From: Chalciporus piperatus
Lineage: Eukaryota; Basidiomycota; Agaricomycetes; Boletales; Boletaceae
Reading direction: 5' to 3'
DNA length: 30,071 bases
Assembly: GCA_038093975.1 (NCBI GenBank)
Contig: JBBPTG010000278.1
Span: forward strand, 1-30,071
Below are positions 1 through 8,808 of the stretch, in pieces (the first letter of the stretch is position 1; the number at the start of each line of letters is the position of its first letter). The notes beneath the pieces were generated by a model. It had not been told where the DNA came from. It was given only the letters and a program-made list of their open reading frames with translations, and did no database searches. A program made the translations under genes and the position numbers.

Positions 1-334
1 CCCTCCTATCTGGAAGCTTGCAGAATAGTTCACAATATTTCTGTCTATCTGCATCCACGCATGCAAGGACCGCCTTCAGAACCTCAATGAAAGCCTTCTT
101 CATCCGAGCTTTTATACCAGGAGGAACATCAGGCGCCTTTGTCTTGCGCCGTTTCTTAACCCAAACTATCTCCATGTCAGTTCCCCCGCGCATCTCGACG
201 TCTGAATATGTGTTCACCAAATCGAATCCGCCGTCACCCATCATCACATCCATGCTTTCGAGGTCATGAATTTGCTGCTGCTGCCATGGCTCGCCAACGA
301 TGTCTGTGTTTCGTGAAGTTGGTTGGGAAGATTG
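1..334 (-). CDS. Partial bromodomain-like (SWI/SNF ATPase C-terminus-like) coding fragment, runs off left edge
   Basis: On the minus strand one frame is open from about 334 to the window edge. It reads a Ser/Gln-rich stretch, then KKRRKTKAPDVPPG, then MKKAFIEVLKAVL and CELFCKLPDRR. In Snf2/Sth1-type ATPases a basic linker followed by a helix and an 'ELF..LPSRR' segment marks the start of the C-terminal bromodomain, which binds acetyl-lysine in histones; the YPDYY part would lie outside the window. A possible 3' splice site (TTCTCAG) sits at 335-336, and an in-frame ATG at 251-253 is another possible start. No ATPase/helicase domain lies upstream within the window, so this is either an internal exon of a fragmentary gene or a captured or duplicated exon. 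The family call rests on motif resemblance only. Confidence 0.45.
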
Positions 335-559
335 CTGAGAATGGATGCCGGCACAGATCCGGGCCTCAAAATTTCCTTTTTTGGGTCATTGGCCGGCGCA
401 CAGAAAAAAACGCCGCGAGTGCCATTAGTTTCGCAATCTGCTGTAATATTGCACATCCATACATGTTCGCATTTTTGACATATTTACATTACTATTCTAT
501 TATCTAGAGGCTACATATATGTTCTATGGTAAATACATGCATCACCTGTCATATAGCAC
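335..559. other. Non-coding stretch
   Basis: No supported gene. It becomes AT-rich towards 560. The segment 462-486 is an inverted match to 1702-1726 (see the repeat entry that follows). Confidence 0.5.
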
Positions 560-1800
560 ACTCCTAGACATGTTGTGGAAGCCACAATGTTGAATTTTCC
601 ATATGTCAGGCAATGTCTCCTAAGTTCTCACTCTCTTTCCCACGCATTTTTGATGTTTGTTTCACATCTCCCTGCTTCAATTCTGGGTGGATAAGGTCAG
701 GAAGGTGAGGGGGGATGGGGTACAATGTATATCATGAGCACCTGTAGTCAGATTTAATATATATGTCATGGATCCTTTTGTATACCCCTATCAGTCAAAA
801 GGTGAAAAATGCGCCCTACCATGCTCTGGAAATGCTCCAGGAGGGGGAGACATGGTAGACTGAAGGGAAATAGTGCTAGGATGACTGCACAGACCACTCT
901 GACACACCTCAGCCATCAGGAGAGCCTGCCAGAGCCAAAAGGGGGTCAGGGGGTGACTGTACTGTATCAAATCTGGCTTTGCTCCTTGACTTCTGGGCTG
1001 CTGATATGATGTACATACATATGAACCCTTGTTGGGGATGTAGCTTCCAGGCCCTCAGGTTGAATATGTCACAAATGCGGTTATGTTTTCTGTTTTCTCA
1101 CTATTTAATCAGATTTGTCATACAGAAACATTCAGGGGACTTCCTGATGACCCAGAAGGGTGGGGGGACTTGTGTACATCTATTCCACATGTTGGAATAC
1201 CATCAGCATCATTGTGGAAGCCAGGGTGGTGTATATGACATTTGTTGCAGCCAGTTTCCTATGTTTTCAGCCCCTTTCCCACGCTTTTTTATGCATGTTG
1301 ATTCATTCATTGCTGCTTCAATTCTGCATGGGGAGTCTCAGGATTGTAGGGGATCATTGGGTACAATATATACTCCATGTCCATACAGCCATCTCCCTGT
1401 AAATATGTCTGGATCAATGTATATACCCCTATCTACCAAAAGTGAAAAATGCGCCCTGCCATGCTCTGAGCAGGATTGGGAAGGGCTAGGATTGATAGAA
1501 CCAAAGCCTATGATGTGTTTGATGAAGCCCCAACCCTACAAAACCATTCATGACAGCAGCAAACCCTGCCAGAGCCAAAAGGGGGTCAGGGGGAGAATGT
1601 GCTGTATCTTTGCCAGCTTGCCACCCAGCCCCTTGGGCTTTTGATATGTTCTACATACATATGAAGAGTGCCTGGGCATGTACTTTGCAAGGCCATATGT
1701 CAAATATGTCAAAAAAGCGAATATGTTTTTGTTTTTCACCCCTATTTTGATAGCACCATTCTATTGGACTGCAGAGCACCTATTACATAAGGAAAACAAT
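560..1800. repeat. Diverged tandem duplication, about 640-bp unit, two copies
   Basis: Two blocks (about 560-1200 and 1201-1800) share the same ordered landmarks: GTGGAAGCCA (573, 1215), CTTTCCCACGC, GCTTCAATTCTG, GGGTACAAT, TATACCCCTATC (781, 1421), GTGAAAAATGCGCCCT (802, 1441), a CCAGAGCCAAAAGGGGGTCA block (near 930 and 1570), and TACATACATATGAA. Spacing is about 640 bp throughout. Many indels separate the copies, so the duplication is old. The ORFs across it are not conserved between copies and are taken as chance. At the right end AAATATGTCAAAAAAGCG (about 1702) is complementary, with about 3 mismatches in 25, to a segment at 462-486, so the whole block may be bounded by short inverted repeats. 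Confidence 0.7.
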
Positions 1801-2290
1801 GTATTATGATATATATACTATATACACAACCCCCTGGGTACAGGGACAGCATGGGAGAGCAGCTGTATTGATTTTATTGTGGTGACAACATATCTTTGGG
1901 AGATATCCCAAAATGGATGCAAAGAAGCAGTGGTGGTGACATTTAATTGTACCTGACCGACTCGTGGCTTCCCTGTCGTGGGAAAAGGTGAGGGAGGAAA
2001 GAGACACCTGCTGGTGTTGGGTTCGTCCGGATAAGGCAACCCTGTCCACCTGGCCAGAATATCCGGCCCGGGTGTACAGAAGTGCAGTAACCGATCGACG
2101 GCCGGGTGGCGACGAGACCACCCAGGAACCGACAGGACGAAGGACGCGGCGAGGAGACGCAACCCAGGACAGCAGGACGAGGACGGAGAACGGCAGTAAG
2201 TTTAATAGATATTGTGCAAGGGACAAGTACAGGCAAAGTAATCAAAACCAAAAAATTAATGACGAGCACCCATAATCGTTTGGGAAGGGA
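1801..2290. other. Non-coding stretch, nothing recognised
   Basis: It contains overlapping ORFs on both strands (the longest 140 codons, minus), with no recognisable motif and arginine- or proline-skewed composition typical of chance frames in GC-rich DNA. No RNA gene or element end could be defined. Confidence 0.4.
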
Positions 2291-2690
2291 ACAACCTTTA
2301 GATCGCAGTGGGGCACGAACTCGCGCCGAAAACGGAATTTCCTTTTTCGGCGGAAGTCGGCAACCGAGCGCGCGCCTGGGCGTACGCGACGCGTCGTCGC
2401 GTAGCGTTCCCGTCGAGTTCGCGCGAGTCCCTCAGTTTGGATGTCCCCCCACCTCCTCCGATCGTTTTCGGAGCGAAATGTAGTCAGTAAAATCGAGAAA
2501 AGCGCGAAAAATAGAATTATTTTCATTCCTAGCTGTCGATCTCGCCCCCAGGTCATTCCCGAGGTCGCATACACCCAGTGCAGGGTCCTCAGGGAGCGCG
2601 ACGTGCTCTTGCCTCGTTATGGCAACTCTCTTCGCTTCTGTACGCGCTTAATTAATTTTTCTACTCGTCTACGTGATGCTGCGTGACCCA
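2291..2690. other. CpG-rich tract without a gene
   Basis: Dense CpG dinucleotides (for example CGTACGCGACGCGTCGTCGC near 2380) stand out against AT-rich flanks. One copy of GTGGGGCACGA lies at about 2309-2319, matching the motif of the inverted-repeat cluster to its right. No supported ORF. CpG retention may mean the tract is young or escaped the methylation-driven decay seen in the neighbouring Helitron. Confidence 0.4.
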
Positions 2691-2691
2691 T

Positions 2692-3058
2692 CGTGCCCCA
2701 TGAGAGACTGGCCGTTTAGTTCCCTCATGGGGCACGCTGGTTTTGGCGGATGGGAAAATTTTCCGCCCGCTCGAGCGTGCCCCATGCAAAACTGGATGAA
2801 AATCCAGTCATGGGGCACGCTGGCTAAAGTCGAGCGCTCGCGTCGTCCCCTGCCCGCCATCCTGGCTCGCTTACGTGCCCAGGCACCTCCCACACGTCCC
2901 GTCCATCCCGCCGACGTCATCACGATGCGTTCCGTCGCTCGCCGCCGCCTCCCGTCTCCCAAATCCACCTCCAACGCCCGACGAGGCAGGCGCACAGCCA
3001 CCGTGCCCCATGGGGCACGCTGACTCAGCGCCGCCCGCCAACCGCTCGTGCCCCATGA
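2692..3058. repeat. Cluster of inverted repeats built on CGTGCCCCATG / CATGGGGCACG
   Basis: Stem 1: 2692-2703 pairs with 2725-2736 (12 bp perfect). Stem 2: 2775-2786 pairs with 2809-2820 (12 bp) and encloses a second perfect stem, ACTGGAT 2791-2797 with ATCCAGT 2802-2808, loop GAAA. Stem 3: 3002-3019 is an 18-bp perfect palindrome. A single arm lies at 3047-3058. Together they give seven arms of one 11-12 bp motif within 370 bp. No ORF here is convincing. Function unknown; candidates are a structured transposon end, a protein-binding palindrome, or the decayed 3' flank of the Helitron. Confidence 0.75.
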
Positions 3059-3235
3059 CAACAAAGCAGTGGTGTACCTGACCGCTTCTGGGCTGCTTAT
3101 GTAATCATCATTGAAGCGGCCTACCCCTATGCTCTCCTGTGCCTGCTCATGTGACCCAAAAAATTTCACTGCCAGCTTATGTAATTAAAAAAGCGGCTGT
3201 ACAGGCTGCCTATAGCTGGCTACCTAAACGGGCAT
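3059..3235. other. Unassigned stretch between inverted-repeat cluster and Helitron fragment
   Basis: Short inverted repeat CCGCTTC / GAAGCGG (about 3083-3119) and two copies of GCTTATGTAAT (about 3097 and 3175). A Helitron 3' end (hairpin plus CTRR) was looked for but cannot be defined with confidence. Confidence 0.35.
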
Positions 3236-4915
3236 TTACCAGTTGCCAGCATATTTGTCAACACGTCCACTGGACATTGCCATGAAAGTATGGCCAAAGT
3301 TTACAACAACGGCTGTCGAAGGGTCTATGAGCCAATACAGAGGTCTTCCGGTGACGGGGGGAAATTGGTGGAAGTCACCAACCAAAATGACATTGACGCC
3401 GCCGAAGGCCAGTTGATCTGAGCCAGGAATTCCGGCGAAGCTTTTGGCGTTGCATATTGATGCTGATACACGAGCAAAAAACTTGCGGGAAAGCATAGAC
3501 TGCTTATCGATGATGAAGTAGAGTCTGTGTCGCCAGAAATCGACAAGTTTCTTCGTAGCCTTGCGCGACCGATCTCGTCCGTTGATTGGTATCTGTGTGA
3601 TCACGTGCATGGTTTTAACATCGATCATCGAAGCGGCAATTCCTGTGTAGGCGCTCTTTGCCAGCATATGTGACACTCCTCGTCGTTGAAAATTCTCTGT
3701 GATGGTCTGGATTGTCTTTGATTTCCCCACCCCTCCTTCCCCAGGAATAACCATCAAGAGTTGACGTGGATTGGAGCCCGTCAAAGTCTCGTTCAGGTGC
3801 CAATCAATGATATCGTAAGCTCAACGCTGGTCTTCCAGTAGTGAATTGACTTCACCAGGCGCAAGGTGATCTTGAATATCCGATGCGGCTGCTGAAAGGT
3901 TCTCAACACCTCCGACAGGGTTGTTGTCCTGCTCCGTCCCATCCATATTCATCAAAGTTGAATCCAATCCAGCAACATCTCCACCGTCCTCTCCTGCTTC
4001 AAGAACGTCGTCATCCCCGTTAAGATTGGCAATCACGGATGCCATCGAAGTCTGCCACGTATGCAACTTCAAGTAATCATCGCCATGCGCAATACTGATT
4101 TCCGAATCTGCCGATTGGCAGGTCCAGGTTGTGTTTGTGTTGTCGCCGAGAAGACTTCGGGTTCTTGCAATGGAAATCACGAGCTTTCCATGTTGCTCCT
4201 CGCGTTGGTTCTTTTGGGATTCTTTGTACGTTTGTAGGTCCCCTTCAGTTAGCTGGACCATGGATTCTGTGTTGGCATCGTTCTCGTCCATGTCTAGGTC
4301 CTCATCCACTAAATCAGCCATCCGTTGCACCTGCTCTCCATCTCCTCCTTGTGATCGTGATGGTCCAGAGTCTTGATGAGTCTCGGCCGCATTTTTGCAA
4401 TCATAGTAATACTGAATACCCGCGATGACATCCAGATCGCATTGTGATGCTGTCGCTTGAAAACCTTCGAAAGCCGATTGGAAGCTCTCGTTTTCTCCTT
4501 TGATATCCTGCAAATCTCGCCAGGGCTGTAGTAGTGAAAGCATGGAGGCAAAATATAGATTCTCCGTGCTTTCATCGTCCGGATTGTGATGGGAAAAGAA
4601 TGGGCCGACGATGTCAGGAAGGGTATTATGATTCGCGGATCGAATAACACGTTGGTACGTGAAATGCCGTGGATGCTCTTGAAGATAATTACTTCGCCCA
4701 TTTCGATGACGCCCACGTTCAGTAGGTATTGGAGCATCAGATGGTTCTGTTGTGCTATTCTGTCGTTCACGACGTGGGATCTGTTCTTCATATGTGTCGA
4801 CAACGAATGCGAAAAATGAGTAATTTTCCAGTTCCCTTCCACGCAAAGCATAATCCTCGATCTGACTTCGTGCCAAAAGATGTCCGTTACTTCTTGTGTC
4901 GAGGGTCACAACATC
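3236..4915 (-). pseudogene. Helitron: linker region and truncated PIF1-family helicase domain
   Basis: From 4915 the exon reads a Helitron-typical block (TLDTRSNGHLLARSQIEDY, then LENYSFFAFVVDTYEEQIPRR, LPDIVGPFF and MLSLLQPWRDL), then an acidic linker. A TGA at 3821-3823 interrupts the frame, which then continues unbroken into the helicase. Walker A is GEGGVGKSKTI, motif Ia YTGIAASM, motif III VILVGDFHQFPPV. Walker B reads FIIDKQSM where PIF1 helicases have DE, so the catalytic Glu is replaced by Lys. After about 3291 (TAVVVNFG) similarity to the family stops, and motifs IV-VI are missing. A working helicase would unwind donor DNA during rolling-circle transposition; this copy cannot. Confidence 0.88.
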
Positions 4916-4965
4916 CTATATAAATTTCAATACTCAAGCTATCTTGTTAAAGATCATTCACGTAC

Positions 4966-5047
4966 ATCACATGCGTCTGATTGAGTCCTACTATGGTCAC
5001 GATTCGCAGATTCTTCGCGATCATCCTCGTTTATGGGAGCAATACTA
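4966..5047 (-). pseudogene. Helitron: 82-nt internal exon
   Basis: A small exon inferred from splice signals and frame. The preceding exon ends at 5104 with two codon bases before GTAAGT (intron 5048-5103). This exon supplies the third base, stays open for 27 codons (acidic, NEDDREESANRDHS), and ends in phase 0 before GTACGT (intron 4916-4965), whose acceptor TATATAG leads into the linker exon in the correct frame. It has no recognisable domain. Confidence 0.6.
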
Positions 5048-5103
5048 CTTCAAGTTAAAAGGTAAGTGTATTACATGTATCGTCCATTGCCAACGAAACT
5101 TAC

Positions 5104-6892
5104 ATATGTTTCCTTGGCCTAAGCTCTTCATACACAGAGAGTATCTGTGCTCGTAATGAGGACCAATAGAGTGGAATGTAGTCATGCGAGCATATGCGAT
5201 CACCCCATGTCATGAGGTATGCGATTACTTGTGGGCCCGACATTTCCATTTCGCGATTGATCACATGTTGACAGCAAAAGATCAAGAGCCGATTTCGATC
5301 CAGAATGTTGTCGACATGATCTCTGTGGGATTCATGATAGAGGAACGAGTTTGCCATTAGTGCCGAGACATTGAAGTTCTTGCCTTGCTTCTTTGACTGA
5401 TACCCGGTGGAATACCACATCGCGTTCTTCGTTTTCTCTCCGTTTGTAACGAGTTGGATATCATTGTTGCAACATATACTGACAGATACTGACGGACAAA
5501 ATGTGTGGATGAAAGGGAGTGTGCGACGAGGGGTATAGCTTCCACCTGAATCGATTTGATCAACTTCCAACAATGGCCAAGGTGCACGACGTTTGCATGA
5601 CAGATGTCCGTGGGAGTCATAACGGAGGCATGTTGCTCTCGTACAGGTGTGAACCTGTTGAGTTCGAACAACGCGATGAAGGCGATCTGCGAACTCCCCT
5701 TCCCAGTCCTGGCTATCAGGATCAGGTGGACGTGAATATACTATCTGTGTTTCTCGTGGCATCTTCTTGATCGTGGATTCATCAAGTCCGTTGACGTGAG
5801 CGCATATGTTCATTTCCATGAACCTCCGTATCTGATCACGAAAATCTTCTGTTTGCAATAACCGATGCATGGTATCGCAATTCGGGGTGTCTGCCAGCCA
5901 AAGAAGCATATGGACATGTAGAGTCCCTCGGCCCTGGGCCTCAACAACTCCAAAGTATGCAGTAAAGTGCCCTAGAATACCCACATCGGAATGCACGTGG
6001 TCTTTGGTAGCTTTGATACCAAACAATGTGCGTACAATGGTGTTGATAATGAAAAAGAAGTATTTTGCGGCAGCGTAGGGATCGCGAGCGACATTCGAAG
6101 CACGGTGACTGCTGTCGGGACCAAGCAGAGCACTGAAGTTGTGCATGTCAATTTCTTCTCCTGCGAATATCTGCACAATGGGATCATGTATATCACAAGG
6201 ATTGATGGTAATCCAGAGCGAAGGACCACGAAGTCGTAGGCACGTGCCCCAGATCTGTCTGCGGTAAGATGCTCGGGTCTTGTCGGAGCCTTTGACATGA
6301 CCACAGGATGCAAAGACATGTTTGCGGAGGAGCTTCACACGTGGATTTGATATTGGCACATGTGCAGCCTCTTCTTTCTCGGCTTGTTTTAGATCTGCCA
6401 GAGTCAAAGAGCTGATGGCGACCACGTCTCGTTCAAAATCTCGGCGATTCATTTGAATCCGAGCAGAGAGCAATGCCTCGCGTTTCTGCTGAATGCCGAA
6501 CACCACAAAAGGAAAGAAATGATGTGTGCGAAAGTGGCGGTCGTAATACTGCAATGCCCACTGAACGTGTTCATCAAAACCAATGGGGCACTCTCTCTTC
6601 TCCTCGATTCCTCCCACTCCGTATGGAAATAGTATTGGATATGCTGCTGCTAATGGGTTCTCCTTCGGTCCAGGCTGGGATCCACGACCAGTACCAAATT
6701 CCGAGAGCGGCTTGAATCCATGTTGAACAACATATCCACCCTCCCTTTCGTGCATATTCGCAAGTGCAAACTTCATATGCTCGGATAACGACAGTTGATC
6801 AAGCTCTGTATCGCTGACCCCAAGATATTGCAATGGAATGACCGTTCCTTCTAGATCCGATGTCGCCATGTCATTCGAATCCAGGGTATCAT
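5104..6892 (-). pseudogene. Helitron: HUH-type Rep (helitron_like_N) domain exon
   Basis: 595 codons open. N-terminal part: ALANMHEREGGYVVQHGF, NPLAAAYPILFPYG and FDEHVQWALQYYDRHFRTH, typical of the region before Rep. Rep motif 1: GPSLWITINPCDIHDPI. Motif 2 (HUH): GTLHVHMLLWL, with the two metal-binding histidines. Motif 3: YSTGYQSKKQGK, with the two tyrosines four residues apart that nick and join DNA in Helitrons. A cysteine/histidine-rich segment (TCTRATCLRYDSHGHLSCKR) lies between motifs 2 and 3. The downstream part contains VIAYLMTWGDRICSHDYIPL, as in other Helitrons. All Rep motifs look intact, so this domain alone shows no disabling change. It joins the DUF6570-like exon through the intron 6893-6945. 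Confidence 0.9.
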
Positions 6893-6945
6893 CTGCAAGC
6901 TCAAGTAAAGATCATCCCCTTCTCTATTTCATATACAACACCTAC

Positions 6946-7612
6946 CTCCAGTGTCACTTGGGATATGATCGGCCTCGGAGTGGGAGTCTGTCTCTGGGTC
7001 ATTGTCATGAAAGGCATGGGTTTCGCCATTTCCTGTCGTCGATGTTTCATGTAAGTAATTTCTTGGAAATGGCGATGGAGCTTTGTACCGACCTTCATCC
7101 AAAGCTTCGTCCACTGGCACATAGCCAGCCCTTTCTCTAATCGCTATTTCATCATCATCTTGATGTCGAATGATTGCGGAAACTTCTAATGGTACATCAT
7201 CTTCTGGAAGATGTTCCAGTCGTTCCTCTGAAATAACGATGTCTTTATACATCTCATTATTTTCCTTCAGCCATATCAGAGCCTCATAGACGATGCGGCG
7301 ACGAACACGAAAAGTGGATTTAAGCCATGTCTTCGGTAACTTCTTCGTCCCTATGTATGTGATTGCTAACACAGACGCGAGTTGACTTGCAGGTTGCGGT
7401 AGTAGTTGCCCTTCCAACATCGCCGTGATTGCATCTGTATTCATGTTGTACAACGTGACATTTCCTGTCATGCCACGTTGCAAATGATTGGGATCAGAGA
7501 CATGTCCATCTCGTGGGTATAACTTGACGACATAGCATCACGGGTAGTGGCGAGATATCAAAAGTTGTTCAGGGAGTGTCAGGATAGCAAGTTCGTGTGG
7601 AACGCGGCCGAC
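6946..7612 (-). pseudogene. Helitron: DUF6570-like region, 3' part of split exon
   Basis: Right after the hAT insertion the frame reads VGRVPHELAILTLPEQLLI, followed by a TGA stop (7538-7540), then YVVKLYPRDG, an NPNHLQRGM-like segment, and IGTKKLPKTWLKSTFRVRR with ALIWLKENNEMY. This order (VP.EL..LTLPEQLLIAR, then a helical segment) is typical of the DUF6570 region upstream of Rep in fungal Helitron proteins. Its biochemical role is not established. An acidic tail ends at the 5' splice site GTAGGT (6945). Confidence 0.8.
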
Positions 7613-7620
7613 CCAGAGGT

Positions 7621-8319
7621 TAGCGTTTCAAAGTCCAGTTGCGCAACTGGTAAAAGACTGGCAACTGGACTGGACTGGACTGATCGCAACTGGACTGCAG
7701 TTGCCGGTTGCCGACTTTTGAGATGAAAAGACTGCAGTTGCAACCGGAAAAAAAAACCAGTTGCAACCAGTTGCAACCGATGCACAGCCACCCCCTATGT
7801 ACTACCCTATTTTCCCTGATTTTTCCTGATTTTTCTGGACCATTATGGATGTTATTTGATTTTTTTGATGAATATTGAAGTTACATTGAAAGATATTGAG
7901 TATTTTGTCATGTAATTCACTCTATAACCTATATATACACTCCTTAAGACACATACATGTGTATATTTTGTCAGTCTGCATTGGCAATTGAGTCCACGAT
8001 TGATCTTGCCTTGACATGTAATTGATGACATTTGAGATATCAGTGCAAAAAACATGCAATTTTAAAATAATTATATCTCCACGGCGTGTGAACCATTTTG
8101 CTTGACCAAGGAACCGATTTGTAGCCAGGAACTGACACTATTTTTAGTCTCTCCCACCCTAAGCAGAAAACTGGTTTCAACCAGTTGCAACTGCAAAATA
8201 CTGGTTTTTATCGGTTTTGGTCCGGTCCAAATGAATTAATTAATTAAGTAAATCGGTCCGGTTGCAGTTGCCTTCCTAAAAAGGCAAAAGACCGGACCGG
8301 ACCGGACTTTTAAACACTA
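7621..8319. mobile_element. hAT-type MITE, copy 1 (699 bp, 8-bp target duplication)
   Basis: The ends are TAGCGTTTCAAAGTCC (7621) and, inverted, TAGTGTTTAAAAGTCC (from 8319), matching the hAT end rule TAGNG. CCAGAGGT flanks it directly on both sides (7613-7620 and 8320-8327), an 8-bp duplication typical of hAT insertion. Subterminal repeats of GCAACTGG / CCAGTTGCAAC and GGTCCGGTC are dense, as in hAT elements, where they bind the transposase. No transposase is encoded, so it was moved in trans. It lies in a Helitron exon whose frame is restored when it is removed with one duplication. Confidence 0.88.
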
Positions 8320-8498
8320 CCAGAGGTTGTTCGCAAGAGAGAACTTCGGCAACTGGTCCACATTTAATGCACGAACACATGCATCACAGACCCATGCCGT
8401 TGCATTTGATCCTTCTCCCTTGATAAATTCGGATATGACTAACATTCCCTGCCACAACTCATGAAAAGGGCGAACAGCCACGGGACGCAAACGATGTC
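8320..8498 (-). pseudogene. Helitron: middle piece of split exon, between hAT and copia insertions
   Basis: Read on the minus strand: PFHELWQGMLVISEF, TAWVCDACVRAL (a CxxC pair), LPKFSLANNLW. 'ANNLW' is followed across the hAT insertion by 'VGRVP', and the upstream side joins the 14578-14613 piece through the copia target site. The segment has no start codon of its own and can only be recognised by removing both insertions. 8320-8327 (CCAGAGGT) is the hAT target duplication, and 8499-8503 (GAATG) is the copia one. Confidence 0.8.
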
Positions 8499-8503
8499 GA
8501 ATG

Positions 8504-8742
8504 TGTTGAACTGGTGTTGTTCTAAGCCATAAGGCTATGGACTACCAGAGCAGCATACTGCGTAGACACAAAGGGAGTTTGTGCTCGCTCACCTGATTGC
8601 AACGTTGTGGTTGTGGTAAAAGAGTTATATTAACTCAGATCGACTGAGTTTGAATATATAAGTGTACAGTGGTGATTACCTAATCAACTATCGTTTATGG
8701 AAACGTAGTGAACTATACATTATGAGCGTAATACGTTCAACA
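8504..8742 (-). repeat. 3' LTR of copia element 1
   Basis: 239 bp with TGTTGAAC...GTTCAACA ends. Read on the minus strand it has a TATA-like CTTATATATTC, followed by the palindrome ACTCAGTCGATCTGAGT (8633-8649). It looks identical to the 5' LTR. Confidence 0.95.
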
Positions 8743-8756
8743 CTCCCCCATGCTTA
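8743..8756 (-). promoter_or_regulatory. Polypurine tract of copia element 1
   Basis: On the minus strand, AAGCATGGGGGAG lies directly before the 3' LTR. It is the purine run that primes plus-strand DNA synthesis. The copia 2 element has GCAAGGGGGAG in the same place. Confidence 0.8.
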
Positions 8757-8808
8757 ATGTACGCTAGTATATGCGAGCATAGTAAGAATGTATATTCATG
8801 CGCACAAA

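Noticed and set aside
979..1644. 221-codon plus-strand ORF
   Set aside because: Lies across the old tandem duplication, is not conserved between the two units, and shows no motif; composition (Cys, His, Met) is that of a chance frame.
1804..2275. Several overlapping ORFs on both strands
   Set aside because: No motif, no splice pattern, Arg/Pro skew explained by GC content.
3059..3240. Helitron 3' terminus (hairpin plus CTRR)
   Set aside because: Short inverted repeats exist but none is followed by a convincing CTRR and host A/T junction.
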